Source of the DNA: JBQTIQ01 sp052387955
GTDB lineage: Bacteria > Actinomycetota > Acidimicrobiia > Acidimicrobiales > JACDCH01
Direction: 5' to 3'
Assembly: GCA_052387955.1 (NCBI GenBank)
Contig: JBQTIQ010000057.1
Location: 1-56,620 of the forward strand
Length of the DNA stretch: 56,620 nucleotides
Shown here: piece after piece, positions 9,168 through 18,193 of the stretch
Position numbering within the stretch: position 1 is the stretch's first letter
How the letters are laid out: the number at the start of each line of letters is the position of its first letter
Made by a program: the position numbers and the translations under genes
Notes under the pieces: model-generated
Seen by the model: the letters and a program-made list of their open reading frames with translations, nothing else
Databases searched by the model: none
Told to the model about the DNA's origin: nothing

Positions 9168-10165
9168 CGGGCCTCGCTAGTGGCCCGCTCGACCAGCATG
9201 GCGTCGCCGAAGGACAGGAACCGGTAGTCGCCGTCGACCGCCGCCCGGTAAAGCTCCCGCCACCGGGGCCCGACGAAGGCCTCGACCATGGCCAGCAGTG
9301 TTGTGCGGGGCAGGTGGAAGTTGGTGAGCAAGACGTCGACGACCTGGAAGCGGAACCCGGGCCGTACGAACAGGTCGGTCCGCCCGGCGAGGCGGGCGGT
9401 GAGGGCAGCCGACTCGAGGGCGCGCACCACCGTGGTACCCACCGCCACCACCCGGCTGGCCTCGGCGCACGCCGCCATCGTGGCCGCCGGCACCGCGTAG
9501 GCCTCCGAGTGCATCGGGTGGTCCTCGAGGCGGGCGGCGGTGACGGGGCGGAACGTGTCCAGGCCGATGGCCAGATCGAGGCGGGCCAGGCCGATGCCCC
9601 GCTCGGCACAGCGGGCCAGCAGGGCGGCGGTCAGGTGTAGGCCGGCGGTAGGGGCGGCGCTGGAGCCGACCCGGCGGGCGTACACGGTCTGGTAGCGCTC
9701 GGGGTCGTCGAGGCGGGCGTGGATGTAGGGGGGCAGCGGTACCTCACCGCCCTGAGCCGGGTCTCCCCTCACCACTTCCACGAGGCGGAGGCCCTCGCCG
9801 CGGGCCTCGCCCACCTCGACCAGGAGCTCACCGTCGCCTGACGAAAGCCGGGTGCCCGGCGCGACCCGGCGGCTGGGGCGGACCAGGGCCTCCCAGCGGC
9901 TGCCGTCGAGCGGCTCGAGCAGCAGCACCTCGATCTCGGCCCCGGTCTCCTTGCGCAGCCGGAGACGGGCTGGCCGCACCCGGGAGTCGTTGACGACGAG
10001 AAGGTCGCCGGGCGCCAGCAGCCGGTCGAGCTCGGCCACCCTTCGGTGCTCGGGCTCGCGACCCGGGCCCCGGTCAACCAGCAACCGGGCGGAGTCACGG
10101 GGAACGACCGGGACCTGGGCGATCCGTTCCGGGGGGAGGTGGTAGTCGAAGTCCTGGCGATGCAC
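9164..10165 (-). CDS. queA: tRNA preQ1(34) S-adenosylmethionine ribosyltransferase-isomerase
   Basis: Queuosine pathway enzyme that transfers and isomerises the ribosyl group of SAM onto preQ1-modified tRNA to give epoxyqueuosine. The 333-residue protein starts with FDYHLPPERIAQVPV and has the family blocks DLLVVNDSRV, GAEIEVLLLE, PLPPYI, SSAAPTAGLHLT (catalytic core) and DVLLTNFHLPRTTLLAMVEAF. It is the first gene of a queA-tgt-yajC-secDF-apt-rel run. A TACACT hexamer on the minus strand (10251-10246) could be the -10 box of this operon. Confidence 0.96.
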   Translation of the reverse strand: MHRQDFDYHLPPERIAQVPVVPRDSARLLVDRGPGREPEHRRVAELDRLLAPGDLLVVNDSRVRPARLRLRKETGAEIEVLLLEPLDGSRWEALVRPSRRVAPGTRLSSGDGELLVEVGEARGEGLRLVEVVRGDPAQGGEVPLPPYIHARLDDPERYQTVYARRVGSSAAPTAGLHLTAALLARCAERGIGLARLDLAIGLDTFRPVTAARLEDHPMHSEAYAVPAATMAACAEASRVVAVGTTVVRALESAALTARLAGRTDLFVRPGFRFQVVDVLLTNFHLPRTTLLAMVEAFVGPRWRELYRAAVDGDYRFLSFGDAMLVERATSEAR

Positions 10166-10305
10166 GTGGGCTCGGGGCAGCCGGGCTAAGGTCGGCCTCC
10201 AGGAGCATGAAAGGCACCAGAAGGGGCATTACTCGGCGGCGTCGAAGTGTACGCCGTGGGGTAAGGGTGGGGCCTGGACGAACCGACAGGGGCTCGGTGT
10301 AGCGC

Positions 10306-11484
10306 ATGGCCATTTCCGCAGAGTCAATCGAGACCGGGCGAGGCGACGTCGACCTCGACCGCGACCGATTGCTGGTGCTGCGGTACCAGGCCGGCGACGG
10401 CGAGGCGTTCGACGAGCTGTACCGGCGCTACTCCCCCCGCCTGCACCTCTACTGCATGCGCCGCGTCGGTGATGCCCATGTCGCCGAGGAGCTCGCCCAG
10501 GAGGCGTTCGTCCGGGCGCTGAACGCCATGTCCCGCTTCGGCGGCGACCGGCGCTTCTACCCGTGGATGACGGTCATCGCCCAGCGCCTGTGCATCGACC
10601 ACCACCGTCGCAGCGCGCGGGTCGAACCGGCCCCCGAGATCGACACCGGTTCGGTCGAGCCCGACCATGACGACGTGTTCGCCGCCGTCGACCACGACCA
10701 CCTCGTTCTCGCCCTCGATCGCCTCGCCCCCCGCCACCGTCAGATCCTCGACATGCGCGAGTCTCAGGGCATGTCCTACAACGCCATCGCCGGTGAGCTC
10801 GACGTCCCCCTGACCACGGTCGAAGCCCTCCTGCACCGGGCCCGGAAGGCACTGCGGCGCGAGTTCCTGTCGGTGTCGGGCGGAGGGAAGTTGGCGCTGC
10901 TGCCCCTGCTCGGGGGCGTCGCCGCCCAGGCGTGGAAGACCAAGGCGAAGCTGGCCGTGGTGAAGCTGGCGCCGGTCGTGGTCCCCGCCGCCGCCGGGCT
11001 TGCCGTGGTCGGCCTCGGCGTCGTCCCCATGGTCCGCCCGGACCCGCCCGTCCCCGCTCCCACCGCGCCGTTGACCGCCGGTCCGGTCGCCCTGTTCGAC
11101 GAAGCCGCGGCCGACGCCAGCGAGACCGTGGACGGGGCCGAGGCTGCTGCCGCTGACGGGGGCCCGTCGGCCAGCACCACCGAGACGACCCTGGCCCCGA
11201 CCGGCGCCCCCGCCGACGACTCCGTGCTCGTGCTCGACCTGGGCTTGGCCCGGCTCCGGATCGGGCCCTTCGCCAGCCTCTCCGATATCGAAGGAGCCTC
11301 GCTCCCATCGGTACTGGCCGACCTTGGCTTCCTCGGCCGGGTGGCCATCGAACCCGATGGGATCGTCCTGCACCTCCTCGACCGCCCGATCGCCGAGCCC
11401 TCCGCGGAAGCGCCGGCGACGTCGTCCCCGGCGAGCACGGCCGCAACCGACGACGACGCCGAGGCCGGCCCGGCCGGCGACTGA
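10306..11484 (+). CDS. ECF-type RNA polymerase sigma factor with membrane-anchored C-terminal extension
   Basis: Residues about 20-105 form sigma region 2 (FDELYRRYSPRLHLYCMRRVG, seen as FDELYRRYSPR, then EELAQEAFVRAL and PWMTVIAQRLCIDHHRR). Residues about 130-185 form region 4 (LDRLAPRHRQILDMRE, then TTVEALLHRARKALRREF). A normal ECF sigma factor would stop near residue 190. Here a hydrophobic helix at about 220-243 is followed by a 150-residue Ala/Thr/Asp-rich tail, partly low-complexity. This suggests a sigma factor tethered to the membrane with its tail outside. No anti-sigma gene is adjacent. It is divergent from queA. Confidence 0.88.
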   Translation: MAISAESIETGRGDVDLDRDRLLVLRYQAGDGEAFDELYRRYSPRLHLYCMRRVGDAHVAEELAQEAFVRALNAMSRFGGDRRFYPWMTVIAQRLCIDHHRRSARVEPAPEIDTGSVEPDHDDVFAAVDHDHLVLALDRLAPRHRQILDMRESQGMSYNAIAGELDVPLTTVEALLHRARKALRREFLSVSGGGKLALLPLLGGVAAQAWKTKAKLAVVKLAPVVVPAAAGLAVVGLGVVPMVRPDPPVPAPTAPLTAGPVALFDEAAADASETVDGAEAAAADGGPSASTTETTLAPTGAPADDSVLVLDLGLARLRIGPFASLSDIEGASLPSVLADLGFLGRVAIEPDGIVLHLLDRPIAEPSAEAPATSSPASTAATDDDAEAGPAGD

Positions 11485-11601
11485 CGCCCGAAGGTAGCCA
11501 CCGCTTCCGGCCCACGGGCCAAGACTCGCCAGAACGCAGAACCTCACGCCGTCGGGCCGGCACGAGCAGAACTGCGTCGACCAGCAGTGACGGCGACGAA
11601 C

Positions 11602-12660
11602 TCAGCCGAACAGGGAGTTGCGTGGTCCGTCGGGGGCGGCCAGGCCGAGATGGGCCCACGCCGCCGGCGTCGCCACCCGGCCCCGGCTGGTGCGCATCAG
11701 CAGGCCCTCCCGGATGAGAAAGGGCTCGTAGACGTCCTCCACCGTTTCGTCGGGCTCGCCGACGGCGATGGAGAGGGTCTTGAGCCCGACCGGCCCGCCG
11801 CCGAACCGCCGGCACAGCGCCTCCAGCAGCGAGCGGTCGACCTTGTCCAGGCCGAGGTCGTCGACGCCGAACACGGTGAGCCCGGCCCGGGCGGTGGGCC
11901 CGTCGACGACGCCGTCGGCCCGCACTTCGGCGAAGTCCCGCACCCGGCGCAGGAGACGATTGGCGATGCGGGGCGTGCCCCGTGACCGGGACGCGATCTC
12001 CCGGGCACCATCGTCGCTCACCGGCACACCGAGGATGCCGGCGGCCCGTTCGACGATGGCCCGCAGGTCGTCGGGCTCGTAGAAGTCGAGGCGGGCGACG
12101 AGGCCGAAACGGTCGCGCAGGGGGCCCGTGATCAGCCCGGTCCGGGTGGTGGCGCCGACCAGCGTGAACCGGGGCAGGTCGAGGCGGATCGACCGTGCCG
12201 CTGGCCCCTTGCCGAGCACGATGTCGAGCTGGAAGTCCTCCATGGCCGGGTAGAGCACTTCTTCGACGGCCCGGGCCAGCCGGTGGATCTCGTCGATGAA
12301 GAGCACGTCGCCCTCGTCGAGGTTGGTCAACAGGGCGGCGAGGTCACCGGCGCGCTCGATGGCCGGCCCCGACGTGACGTGCATGCGCACCTCGAGCTCG
12401 GCGGCGACGATCCCGGCGAGGGTGGTCTTGCCCAGCCCGGGAGGCCCGGCGAACAGGAGGTGGTCGGCGGCCTGGCCCCTGCGCTGGGCGGCCAGGAGCA
12501 GGATGCCGAGGTGGTCCTTGAGCTCGGACTGGCCAACGAACTCGGCCAGCCGACGGGGTCGCAGGCCCGGCTCGTCGACCACCTCGTCACCGTCGATGGG
12601 CTCGGGGTTGAGCAGCTCCTCCCGCACGGTCAGCCCGTCCGTGGGCCCGGCCCGGTCCAC
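11602..12660 (-). CDS. ruvB: Holliday junction branch migration DNA helicase RuvB
   Basis: AAA+ motor that drives branch migration with RuvA; cytoplasmic DNA repair. The 352-residue protein has LRPRRLAEFVGQ at the start of the core, Walker A GPPGLGKTTL, Walker B FIDEIHRL, sensor region GATTRTGLI, the arginine-finger segment GPLRDRFG, and the winged-helix C-terminus with RGTPRIANRLLRRVRD. The GTG start at 12658-12660 lies 16 bases after the ruvA stop. The convergent sigma gene ends at 11484. Confidence 0.97.
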   Translation of the reverse strand: MDRAGPTDGLTVREELLNPEPIDGDEVVDEPGLRPRRLAEFVGQSELKDHLGILLLAAQRRGQAADHLLFAGPPGLGKTTLAGIVAAELEVRMHVTSGPAIERAGDLAALLTNLDEGDVLFIDEIHRLARAVEEVLYPAMEDFQLDIVLGKGPAARSIRLDLPRFTLVGATTRTGLITGPLRDRFGLVARLDFYEPDDLRAIVERAAGILGVPVSDDGAREIASRSRGTPRIANRLLRRVRDFAEVRADGVVDGPTARAGLTVFGVDDLGLDKVDRSLLEALCRRFGGGPVGLKTLSIAVGEPDETVEDVYEPFLIREGLLMRTSRGRVATPAAWAHLGLAAPDGPRNSLFG

Positions 12661-12676
12661 CGGACCGCCCGGTGCT

Positions 12677-13285
12677 TCATCGGACGGCCGGCGAGAGCTG
12701 CTGGAGGGCGTACTTCAACAACAGGGCGGTGTCGCCGTCGTCGGGCAGCTCGGCGGTGACGGTGCGGATGTCGTCCGGCCCGTAGCCCAGGCCGGCCAGC
12801 GCCTGCCGGACGTCGGCGCGGGCACCGGTGGAGGGGTGCGTCCCGTCGGCAGTCACCGGGAGGTCGAGCTCGGGCAGCGACAGCCGGCTCTTGAGCTCCA
12901 CCAGGAGGCGGGCGGCTGTCTTCTTTCCGACGCCGGGCACGAGGCAGAGCGACGCCACGTCGTCGTCGGCCAGCGTGCGTCGCAGGGAGTCGGGCGAGTG
13001 GACCGACAGGATGGAGAGGGCCAGGGCGGGGCCGACGCCATGGGCGCCGATCAGCGACTCGAAGCAGACCCGCTCGTCGCGGCTGGCGAACCCGTACAGC
13101 AGCTGGGCATCCTCCCGCACGTGGTGATGCACGTGGAGGAACACCTCCCGGCCGACGTCCCCGATGGCGACCGCGGTGGTGGGCGTCACCACCACCCGAT
13201 ACCCGATCCCGCCCACCTCGACCAGCACCTCGGACTGGCTGTCGTGGCCGCGCTCGAGCAGGCGGCCCCGCAGTGAGCCGATCAC
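12677..13285 (-). CDS. ruvA: Holliday junction branch migration protein RuvA
   Basis: Tetrameric Holliday-junction-binding partner of RuvB. Taking the GTG at 13283-13285, which overlaps the ruvC stop as GTGA, gives 202 residues starting VIGSLRGRLLER, the conserved N-terminus. A longer frame with a Pro/Gly-rich leader is possible but would run through ruvC. Seen: OB-fold region VEVGGIGYRVVV, helix-hairpin-helix motifs GAHGVGPALALSIL and VPGVGKKTAARLLVELK, and a C-terminal RuvB-binding domain (ADVRQALAGLGY). Confidence 0.96.
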   Translation of the reverse strand: MIGSLRGRLLERGHDSQSEVLVEVGGIGYRVVVTPTTAVAIGDVGREVFLHVHHHVREDAQLLYGFASRDERVCFESLIGAHGVGPALALSILSVHSPDSLRRTLADDDVASLCLVPGVGKKTAARLLVELKSRLSLPELDLPVTADGTHPSTGARADVRQALAGLGYGPDDIRTVTAELPDDGDTALLLKYALQQLSPAVR

Positions 13286-13812
13286 CAGCGGGCACCCGGA
13301 CGGTCGGCGGCGCCCATCGCCTCCGCCACCCGCCGCTGGCGGGGGAGGTGGGCGAGATGGCACAGGGCCAGCGCCACCGCGTCGGCGGCGTCGACGGGCC
13401 GCAGAGGCTGGTCGATACCGAGAAGTGTCTGCACCATGCGCTCCACCTGGTCCTTGCTGGCGGCACCGGAGCCGGCCACCGCTTGCTTCACCTCGTTGGG
13501 CGAGTACTGGACGACCTCGCAGCCGGCGTTGACGGCCTCGGCCATGGTCAGCCCACTGGCCTGGCCGACGGACATGGCCGTGCGCACGTTGACCTGGAAG
13601 AAGACCCGCTCGACGGCGACCAGCGTGGGGCGGACCTCGGCCAACAGGTTGCGCAGCTCGCGCTGGAGCTCGGCCAGCCGTTCGGGTAGCGGCGCACCGG
13701 CCGGGGTCGTCAGCACCCCGACGGCGACAGCCCGGGCCCGGCCCCCGGGGAGGGCCTCGACCGCGCCATAGCCACAGCGCGACAAGCCCGGGTCGATACC
13801 GAGGACGAACAC
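13282..13812 (-). CDS. ruvC: Crossover junction endodeoxyribonuclease RuvC
   Basis: Resolves Holliday junctions by paired nicks. The GTG at 13810-13812 gives a 176-residue protein starting VFVLGIDPGLSRCGYG, the canonical N-terminus with the first catalytic Asp. The other acidic residues are in VAVERVFF and DAADAVALALCH. SGAASKDQVERMVQ is the DNA-binding region. It is first of ruvC-ruvA-ruvB on the minus strand, and its start is 69 bases from the divergent antiporter regulator gene. Confidence 0.96.
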   Translation of the reverse strand: MFVLGIDPGLSRCGYGAVEALPGGRARAVAVGVLTTPAGAPLPERLAELQRELRNLLAEVRPTLVAVERVFFQVNVRTAMSVGQASGLTMAEAVNAGCEVVQYSPNEVKQAVAGSGAASKDQVERMVQTLLGIDQPLRPVDAADAVALALCHLAHLPRQRRVAEAMGAADRPGARW

Positions 13813-13881
13813 CGGTTCGACCTTAGCGACCGGGGTCCGGGCCGGGCGCGGATGGTCGGCCCGGCACGCGAGGATGGCACC

Positions 13882-14364
13882 GTGACCGAGGTGCGAGAGA
13901 CATTGCTGCCGGGCGTCGGCGTACGCCACGAGTTCACCACCGGGCGGGGTGAGAGGGTGGCGGTGCTCGCCCACCACAGCGGCCGCCGGGAGCTGGCCGT
14001 CTACGACCAGCGCGACCCCGACGCCTGCACCACCGTGCTCCACCTCAGCCTCGATGACACGAGGACGCTGGCCGAACTGCTCGGCGCCAGCCAGGTCGGC
14101 GAGGTGCTGGCGGCGGTGCAACAGCAGATCGAGGGGTTGGCGATCGACTGGCTGAAGGTGGCGCCGGAGTCGTCCTTTGCCGGCGCCACCATCGCCGACG
14201 GCCAGTTCCGTACCCGGACCGGCGCGTCGATCGTGGCCATGGTGCGGGGACGCACGACGATCCCCGCGCCCGGCCCCGATACGCGCTTCGAGGCGGGTGA
14301 CGTGGTGGTGGCGGTGGGGACGCCGGAGGGACTGGCGGCGCTTCAGGCCTTGCTCGGGCGGTGA
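13882..14364 (+). CDS. TrkA-C (RCK_C) domain regulatory subunit of K+/H+ antiporter
   Basis: 160 residues from the GTG at 13882, chosen because VTEVRETLLPGVGVRHEF matches the usual N-terminus of KhtT-like proteins; a frame open from 13852 adds only ten residues. The N-terminal half (GERVAVLAHHSGRRELAVYD) resembles KhtT-like regulators. The C-terminal half has IADGQFRTRTGASIVAMVRG and FEAGDVVVAVGTPEGLAAL, the RCK_C ligand-binding fold. The gene overlaps the following antiporter gene by GTGA, implying one two-subunit system. Confidence 0.88.
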   Translation: MTEVRETLLPGVGVRHEFTTGRGERVAVLAHHSGRRELAVYDQRDPDACTTVLHLSLDDTRTLAELLGASQVGEVLAAVQQQIEGLAIDWLKVAPESSFAGATIADGQFRTRTGASIVAMVRGRTTIPAPGPDTRFEAGDVVVAVGTPEGLAALQALLGR

Positions 14365-15533
14365 CCCTCGCCGCCGCGGGCTCCGACGCCGCGCTGGCCT
14401 TCATCGAGATCGGTGCCGTCGCCGTCGGACTGGCGGTGCTCGCCCGCCTGGCCGGCCGGCTCGGCCTCACCGCCATCCCCTTCTACCTGGTGGCGGGCCT
14501 CGCCGTCGGCGAGGGTGGGGTCGCGCCGCTCAACGTCAGCGCCGACTTCATCTCGCTGGTGGCCGAGATCGGCGTGCTGTTGCTGTTGTTGACCCTCGGC
14601 CTCGAGTACAACGCCGACGAGCTCCGCTCGGGGCTTCGCACCGGTGTGCGGCCCGGGTTGGTCGACGCCGCCGCGAACTTCACCCCCGGTTTCATCGCCG
14701 GCCTCCTCCTCGGCTGGGGGGCGACCGCGGCCGTGCTGCTCGGCGGCGTGTGCTGGGTGAGCTCGTCGGGGATCGTCTCCAAGGTCCTGGCCGACCTCGA
14801 CCGGCTGGGCAACCGCGAGACCCCGGCGATCCTCAACCTGCTCGTCATCGAGGACCTGGCCATGGCCGCCTTCCTGCCCGTGGCCGGCGCCCTGGTCGTC
14901 GGCGACGAGCTGGCGGCGACCGTCGTCACCGTGGCCGTCGCTCTCGCCGCGGTAGCGGTGATCCTGGCCATCGCCCTGCGCTTCGGCGGGCACCTGAGCG
15001 CCTTGTTGGCCGGCGGGAGCGACGAGTCGTTGCTGCTGGCGGTGTTCGGCCTGACCCTGCTGGTCGGCGGGCTTGCCCAGCAGATGGAGGTGTCGGCCGC
15101 CATCGCCGCCTTCCTCGTCGGCCTGGCCCTGTCGGGCACCGTGCAGGAGCGGGCCAGCTCCCTGATCGGCCCGTTGCGCGACGTGTTCGCAGCCGTTTTC
15201 TTCCTCTTCTTCTCGTTCCAGATCGCCCCCGGGGACCTCCTCGGCACGTTGGCGCCGGCCGGAGCGCTGGCCGCGGTGGCCATCGCCACCAAGATGCTCA
15301 CCGGTTGGGTGGCGGCGGGCCGGGCCGGCGTCGCCCGCCCCGGTCGTCTCCGGGCCGGCGCCACGATGACCGCCCGAGGTGAGTTCTCCATCGTGATCGC
15401 CAGCATCGGCGCCAGCCTGGCCGACGGCGCCCAGCTGCGCGCCCTCGCCACCGGCTTCGTCCTCATCACCGCCATCGCCGGCCCCGTCGGCGCCCGCTTC
15501 GTCGGCGCCCCCCGCCCCGCCCGCCGCCGGTAG
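14361..15533 (+). CDS. CPA2-family cation:proton antiporter (KefB/KhtU-like)
   Basis: Integral membrane protein of 390 residues with about 11-12 hydrophobic helices. It has LARLAGRLGLTAIPFYLVAG, here cited as GLTAIPFYLVAGLAVG, LLLLTLGLEYNADEL (the conserved E in the third helix region), SSSGIVSKVLADL, NLLVIEDLAMAAFLP with the Glu-Asp pair of CPA2 exchangers, and AGATMTARGEFSIVIAS near the C-terminus. No cytoplasmic RCK_N domain is fused; regulation is supplied by the preceding TrkA-C protein. Likely a K+(or Na+)/H+ antiporter. Confidence 0.92.
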   Translation: MTLAAAGSDAALAFIEIGAVAVGLAVLARLAGRLGLTAIPFYLVAGLAVGEGGVAPLNVSADFISLVAEIGVLLLLLTLGLEYNADELRSGLRTGVRPGLVDAAANFTPGFIAGLLLGWGATAAVLLGGVCWVSSSGIVSKVLADLDRLGNRETPAILNLLVIEDLAMAAFLPVAGALVVGDELAATVVTVAVALAAVAVILAIALRFGGHLSALLAGGSDESLLLAVFGLTLLVGGLAQQMEVSAAIAAFLVGLALSGTVQERASSLIGPLRDVFAAVFFLFFSFQIAPGDLLGTLAPAGALAAVAIATKMLTGWVAAGRAGVARPGRLRAGATMTARGEFSIVIASIGASLADGAQLRALATGFVLITAIAGPVGARFVGAPRPARRR

Positions 15534-15677
15534 CACCCTGCGCCCTTGTCCGTCACCCGAAGGGGCCAGCCTTGACAGCCCGGAGAGCGAACGCCGCCAC
15601 CATCGTCCACGAACCCCGCCAGGGGTCGCAACTGCCGGGTAGGGCGCTTTCACGAACGGCCCGGGCCCGCCGCCGGC

Positions 15678-16412
15678 CTACTCGGCGCTGGCGCGCCCGT
15701 GCTTCCAGTAGCCCCGGACCGTGGCGTGGGCACGGGGCAGGCCCCGGTCCTCGAACAGGTGGCGCCTGATCTTCTGCACGGCGGCCGCCTCGCCCGCCAC
15801 CCACAGGCGTGTCCCGGGGGCCAGGTCAGCACCACGCACGGCGGCGACCAGGGCGTCACCGGGGGGCGCGCCCGACGGGAGGGTGTGCCAGCCCACGACA
15901 GCGTCGCCGCCCGCGCCCAGCGCCCGACGCCCGTCGGCGTCGGCGATCTCGATGTGGACCTGCACCGGGTGGCCGGGCGGTAGGGCGTCGAGCAGTTGGA
16001 CGATGGCGGGCACGGCGGTCTCGTCGCCGACCAGCAGATGGCCCGGGGCGTCAGGGTCGACGGCGTAGCCCCGGCCCGGGCCCGACAGCGCCGCGGGGAG
16101 GCCCGGTTCGGCCGAGGCGGCCCACTCCGACGCAACCCCTCCGCCGTGGACGACGATCTCGAGCTCGACCTCGAGCGCGACGGGGTCGACGCGGCACGGC
16201 GTGAACGTGCGGATCGTCGGCCGGCGCCCGTCCGGGAGGAGGAACTCGTTGCCGTCCCACGTCGGCATGACCAGCTCGTCGGTCCCCGGCGACGGCAACA
16301 GCAGACGAAGGCTGGCGGCAGGCCCATCGACGGCGAAGCCGTCGAGATCGGGGCCGGCCAACGTGACCCGGGCCAGCCTCGGGCCCAGGTGCTCGACGCC
16401 GCGCACGGCCAC
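15678..16412 (-). CDS. Siderophore-interacting protein (SIP-type flavoprotein reductase)
   Basis: FAD/NAD(P)H-dependent ferric-siderophore reductase family. Seen: TIRTFTPCRVDP (FAD-binding RxYT-like block), LEVELEIVVHGGGVASEWA, HLLVGDETAVPAI (NAD-binding half), GEAAAVQKIRRHLFEDRGLPR and GYWKHGR at the C-terminus, all classic SIP blocks. The start is unresolved. The first in-frame GTG downstream of conserved RYRR is at 16412 (245 codons), but homologues begin upstream of RYRR; the frame is open to 16619 without a good start there. An ATG at 16497 in another frame opens a short stub, so a frameshift is possible. Confidence 0.85.
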   Translation of the reverse strand: MAVRGVEHLGPRLARVTLAGPDLDGFAVDGPAASLRLLLPSPGTDELVMPTWDGNEFLLPDGRRPTIRTFTPCRVDPVALEVELEIVVHGGGVASEWAASAEPGLPAALSGPGRGYAVDPDAPGHLLVGDETAVPAIVQLLDALPPGHPVQVHIEIADADGRRALGAGGDAVVGWHTLPSGAPPGDALVAAVRGADLAPGTRLWVAGEAAAVQKIRRHLFEDRGLPRAHATVRGYWKHGRASAE

Positions 16413-16509
16413 TCGGCGGTACCGGGGCGGTTCCCGCCGAGGGCGACCCGTCGGGCTCAGTGCCCCATACCCGGCGCCACCAGCCTTCCGTGGGCCATGC
16501 GCCGGGACA

Positions 16510-16956
16510 CTAGGCCGGCGCCGTCCACCGGTCGACGCCGGCGAGCCCGTACTGCTTGACGATGACCGCCCGGGTGGGATGCACGGCGACGAAGGCCGAG
16601 CCGGGGGCGTCGGGACCACCGGGTGAGAAGTCGTTCAGGTCGTAGTCGAAGATCCCGGTCCACAGCCGCCGCTTGGTCTCGATATCGGTGAACACTTCGG
16701 CCTGTCCCCACAACGCGACCCCGTCCCCGGCCACGGTGACCTGCCAGTGCAGCGCGACCGAGGGGTTGACCATGATGTTGCGCACTTTCACGCTGCCGTC
16801 GTGGCTCATGACCCACAGCGTGTCCCCCTCCCAACCGGGGGCGATGGGCACCACGTCGGGGGTTCCCTGGGCGCTGACGGTGGCCAGGTGGGCGAACACG
16901 TCGGCGCCCTGTTGGAACTCCCTCGCCGCGGCCCGTACGTCGTCCAGCGTGATCAC
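16510..16956 (-). CDS. Pyridoxamine 5'-phosphate oxidase-fold (PPOX) flavoprotein
   Basis: Split-barrel flavoprotein of 148 residues, probably FMN- or F420-binding. The GTG at 16956 is preferred because AGGCAGG lies a few bases upstream; the frame is open to a GTG at 16986. Seen: FAHLATVSAQGTPDVVPIAP, cited as LATVSAQGTPDVVPI, then KVRNIMVNPSVALHW and GVALWGQAEVFTD, the usual beta-barrel blocks. It precedes the SIP gene by about 100 bases on the same strand. Substrate unknown. Confidence 0.82.
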   Translation of the reverse strand: MITLDDVRAAAREFQQGADVFAHLATVSAQGTPDVVPIAPGWEGDTLWVMSHDGSVKVRNIMVNPSVALHWQVTVAGDGVALWGQAEVFTDIETKRRLWTGIFDYDLNDFSPGGPDAPGSAFVAVHPTRAVIVKQYGLAGVDRWTAPA

Positions 16957-17170
16957 GGGTACCTGCCTCTCTCGCCAACGGGCCACGGCGCGGCCGCGTC
17001 GTGCGGTCGATCGAGCGCCGAGGTGCCAGCGTAGGGCCCGGACCGAGGGCGACGCCGGCCCGGGCGGGCCGGGCCGGGCTGGGCTTCACCAGCGGCGCTG
17101 TGACCGATGGCTCGGCGCCGGTCGGGGCCGAGTGGTCCAATGGGCCCACTGCCTACCGATAGGAAACCCG

Positions 17171-18193
17171 ATGTCCGGCCCTCGCGAAGCCACCGTGGTG
17201 CTCGACCAGGTGCACCGGGCGTTCGGTCGCAACCCGGCGCTGCAGGGCTTCACGCTCCGAGCACCGCCCGGCGAGGTCACGGTCCTCCTGGGGCCCAACG
17301 GTGCCGGCAAGACGACCGCCATCCGTACCGTCACCGGCGCCCTGCGCCCTGATCGGGGTTTGGTCCGGGTGTTCGGCCTCGACCCCACCGACGACGGTGA
17401 CGAGGTCCGCCGGCGGTGCGGGGTGGTGTCGGCCAAGCCGTCGTTGTACGACCGGTTGTCGGGGTTCGACAACCTCCTCTACGCCGCCGAGCTGTACGGG
17501 TTGGGAAGGGGGGCGACCGCCCGTCGGGCGATCGGGGACGCCGCCGCCCGCTTCGGCATCGACCACGCCCTCGCCCAGCAGGCGGGTGGGTACTCGACCG
17601 GCATGAAGACCCGGTTGGCCCTGGCCCGGTCGGTGCTGCACCAGCCCGAACTGCTGCTCTTCGACGAGCCGACCTCGGGCCTCGACCCCGAGTCGTCGTT
17701 CGCCGTGCTCGACCTGATCCGCTCCATGGCCGCGGGCGGCGCCACCGTCATCATGTGCACCCATCTGCTGCTGGAGGCCGAAGGGCTGGCCGACCAGGTC
17801 GTCGTCCTGGAGGACGGGCGTGACCTGGTGTCAGGGTCACCGGCGGAGTTGGCGGCCCGGTACTGGCACGCCGCGGTGGTCCGCCTGAACGCCGAGGACC
17901 CCTCGTCGCTCGACCGACTGGCCACCGCCGACGGCGTGATCGGCTACAGCCGCCCGCCCGACGGCCTGGGACCGGCGGTGGCCCATCTCGACGACCTGGC
18001 CCGGGTACCCGACCTGGTCGCCGCCCTCGCCCTCGACGGCGTACGGATCACCAGGGTCGAGCCCCACGAGCCCACCCTCGAGGACCTGTACTTCGCGGTC
18101 CGGGGCCGCACACCTCGGTCGGCCGCACCGGCGCCCGCCGATGCCCTCGGTCGGGCTGGCGCCGAGCCGGGTGGGGTTGCCCGTGCCCTTTGA
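17171..18193 (+). CDS. ABC-2 type transporter ATP-binding protein
   Basis: 340 residues from the ATG at 17171, which has TAGGAAA eight bases upstream; the frame is open further left but without signals. Walker A LGPNGAGKTTAI, signature YSTGMKTRLALARSVL (in place of LSGGQ), Walker B LLLFDEPTSGLDP and switch His in MCTHLLLEAEGLAD are all present. The C-terminal 80 residues form the extra domain typical of DrrA/NatA exporters. The permease gene begins within its last 52 bases, so the two are coupled. Confidence 0.92.
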   Translation: MSGPREATVVLDQVHRAFGRNPALQGFTLRAPPGEVTVLLGPNGAGKTTAIRTVTGALRPDRGLVRVFGLDPTDDGDEVRRRCGVVSAKPSLYDRLSGFDNLLYAAELYGLGRGATARRAIGDAAARFGIDHALAQQAGGYSTGMKTRLALARSVLHQPELLLFDEPTSGLDPESSFAVLDLIRSMAAGGATVIMCTHLLLEAEGLADQVVVLEDGRDLVSGSPAELAARYWHAAVVRLNAEDPSSLDRLATADGVIGYSRPPDGLGPAVAHLDDLARVPDLVAALALDGVRITRVEPHEPTLEDLYFAVRGRTPRSAAPAPADALGRAGAEPGGVARAL

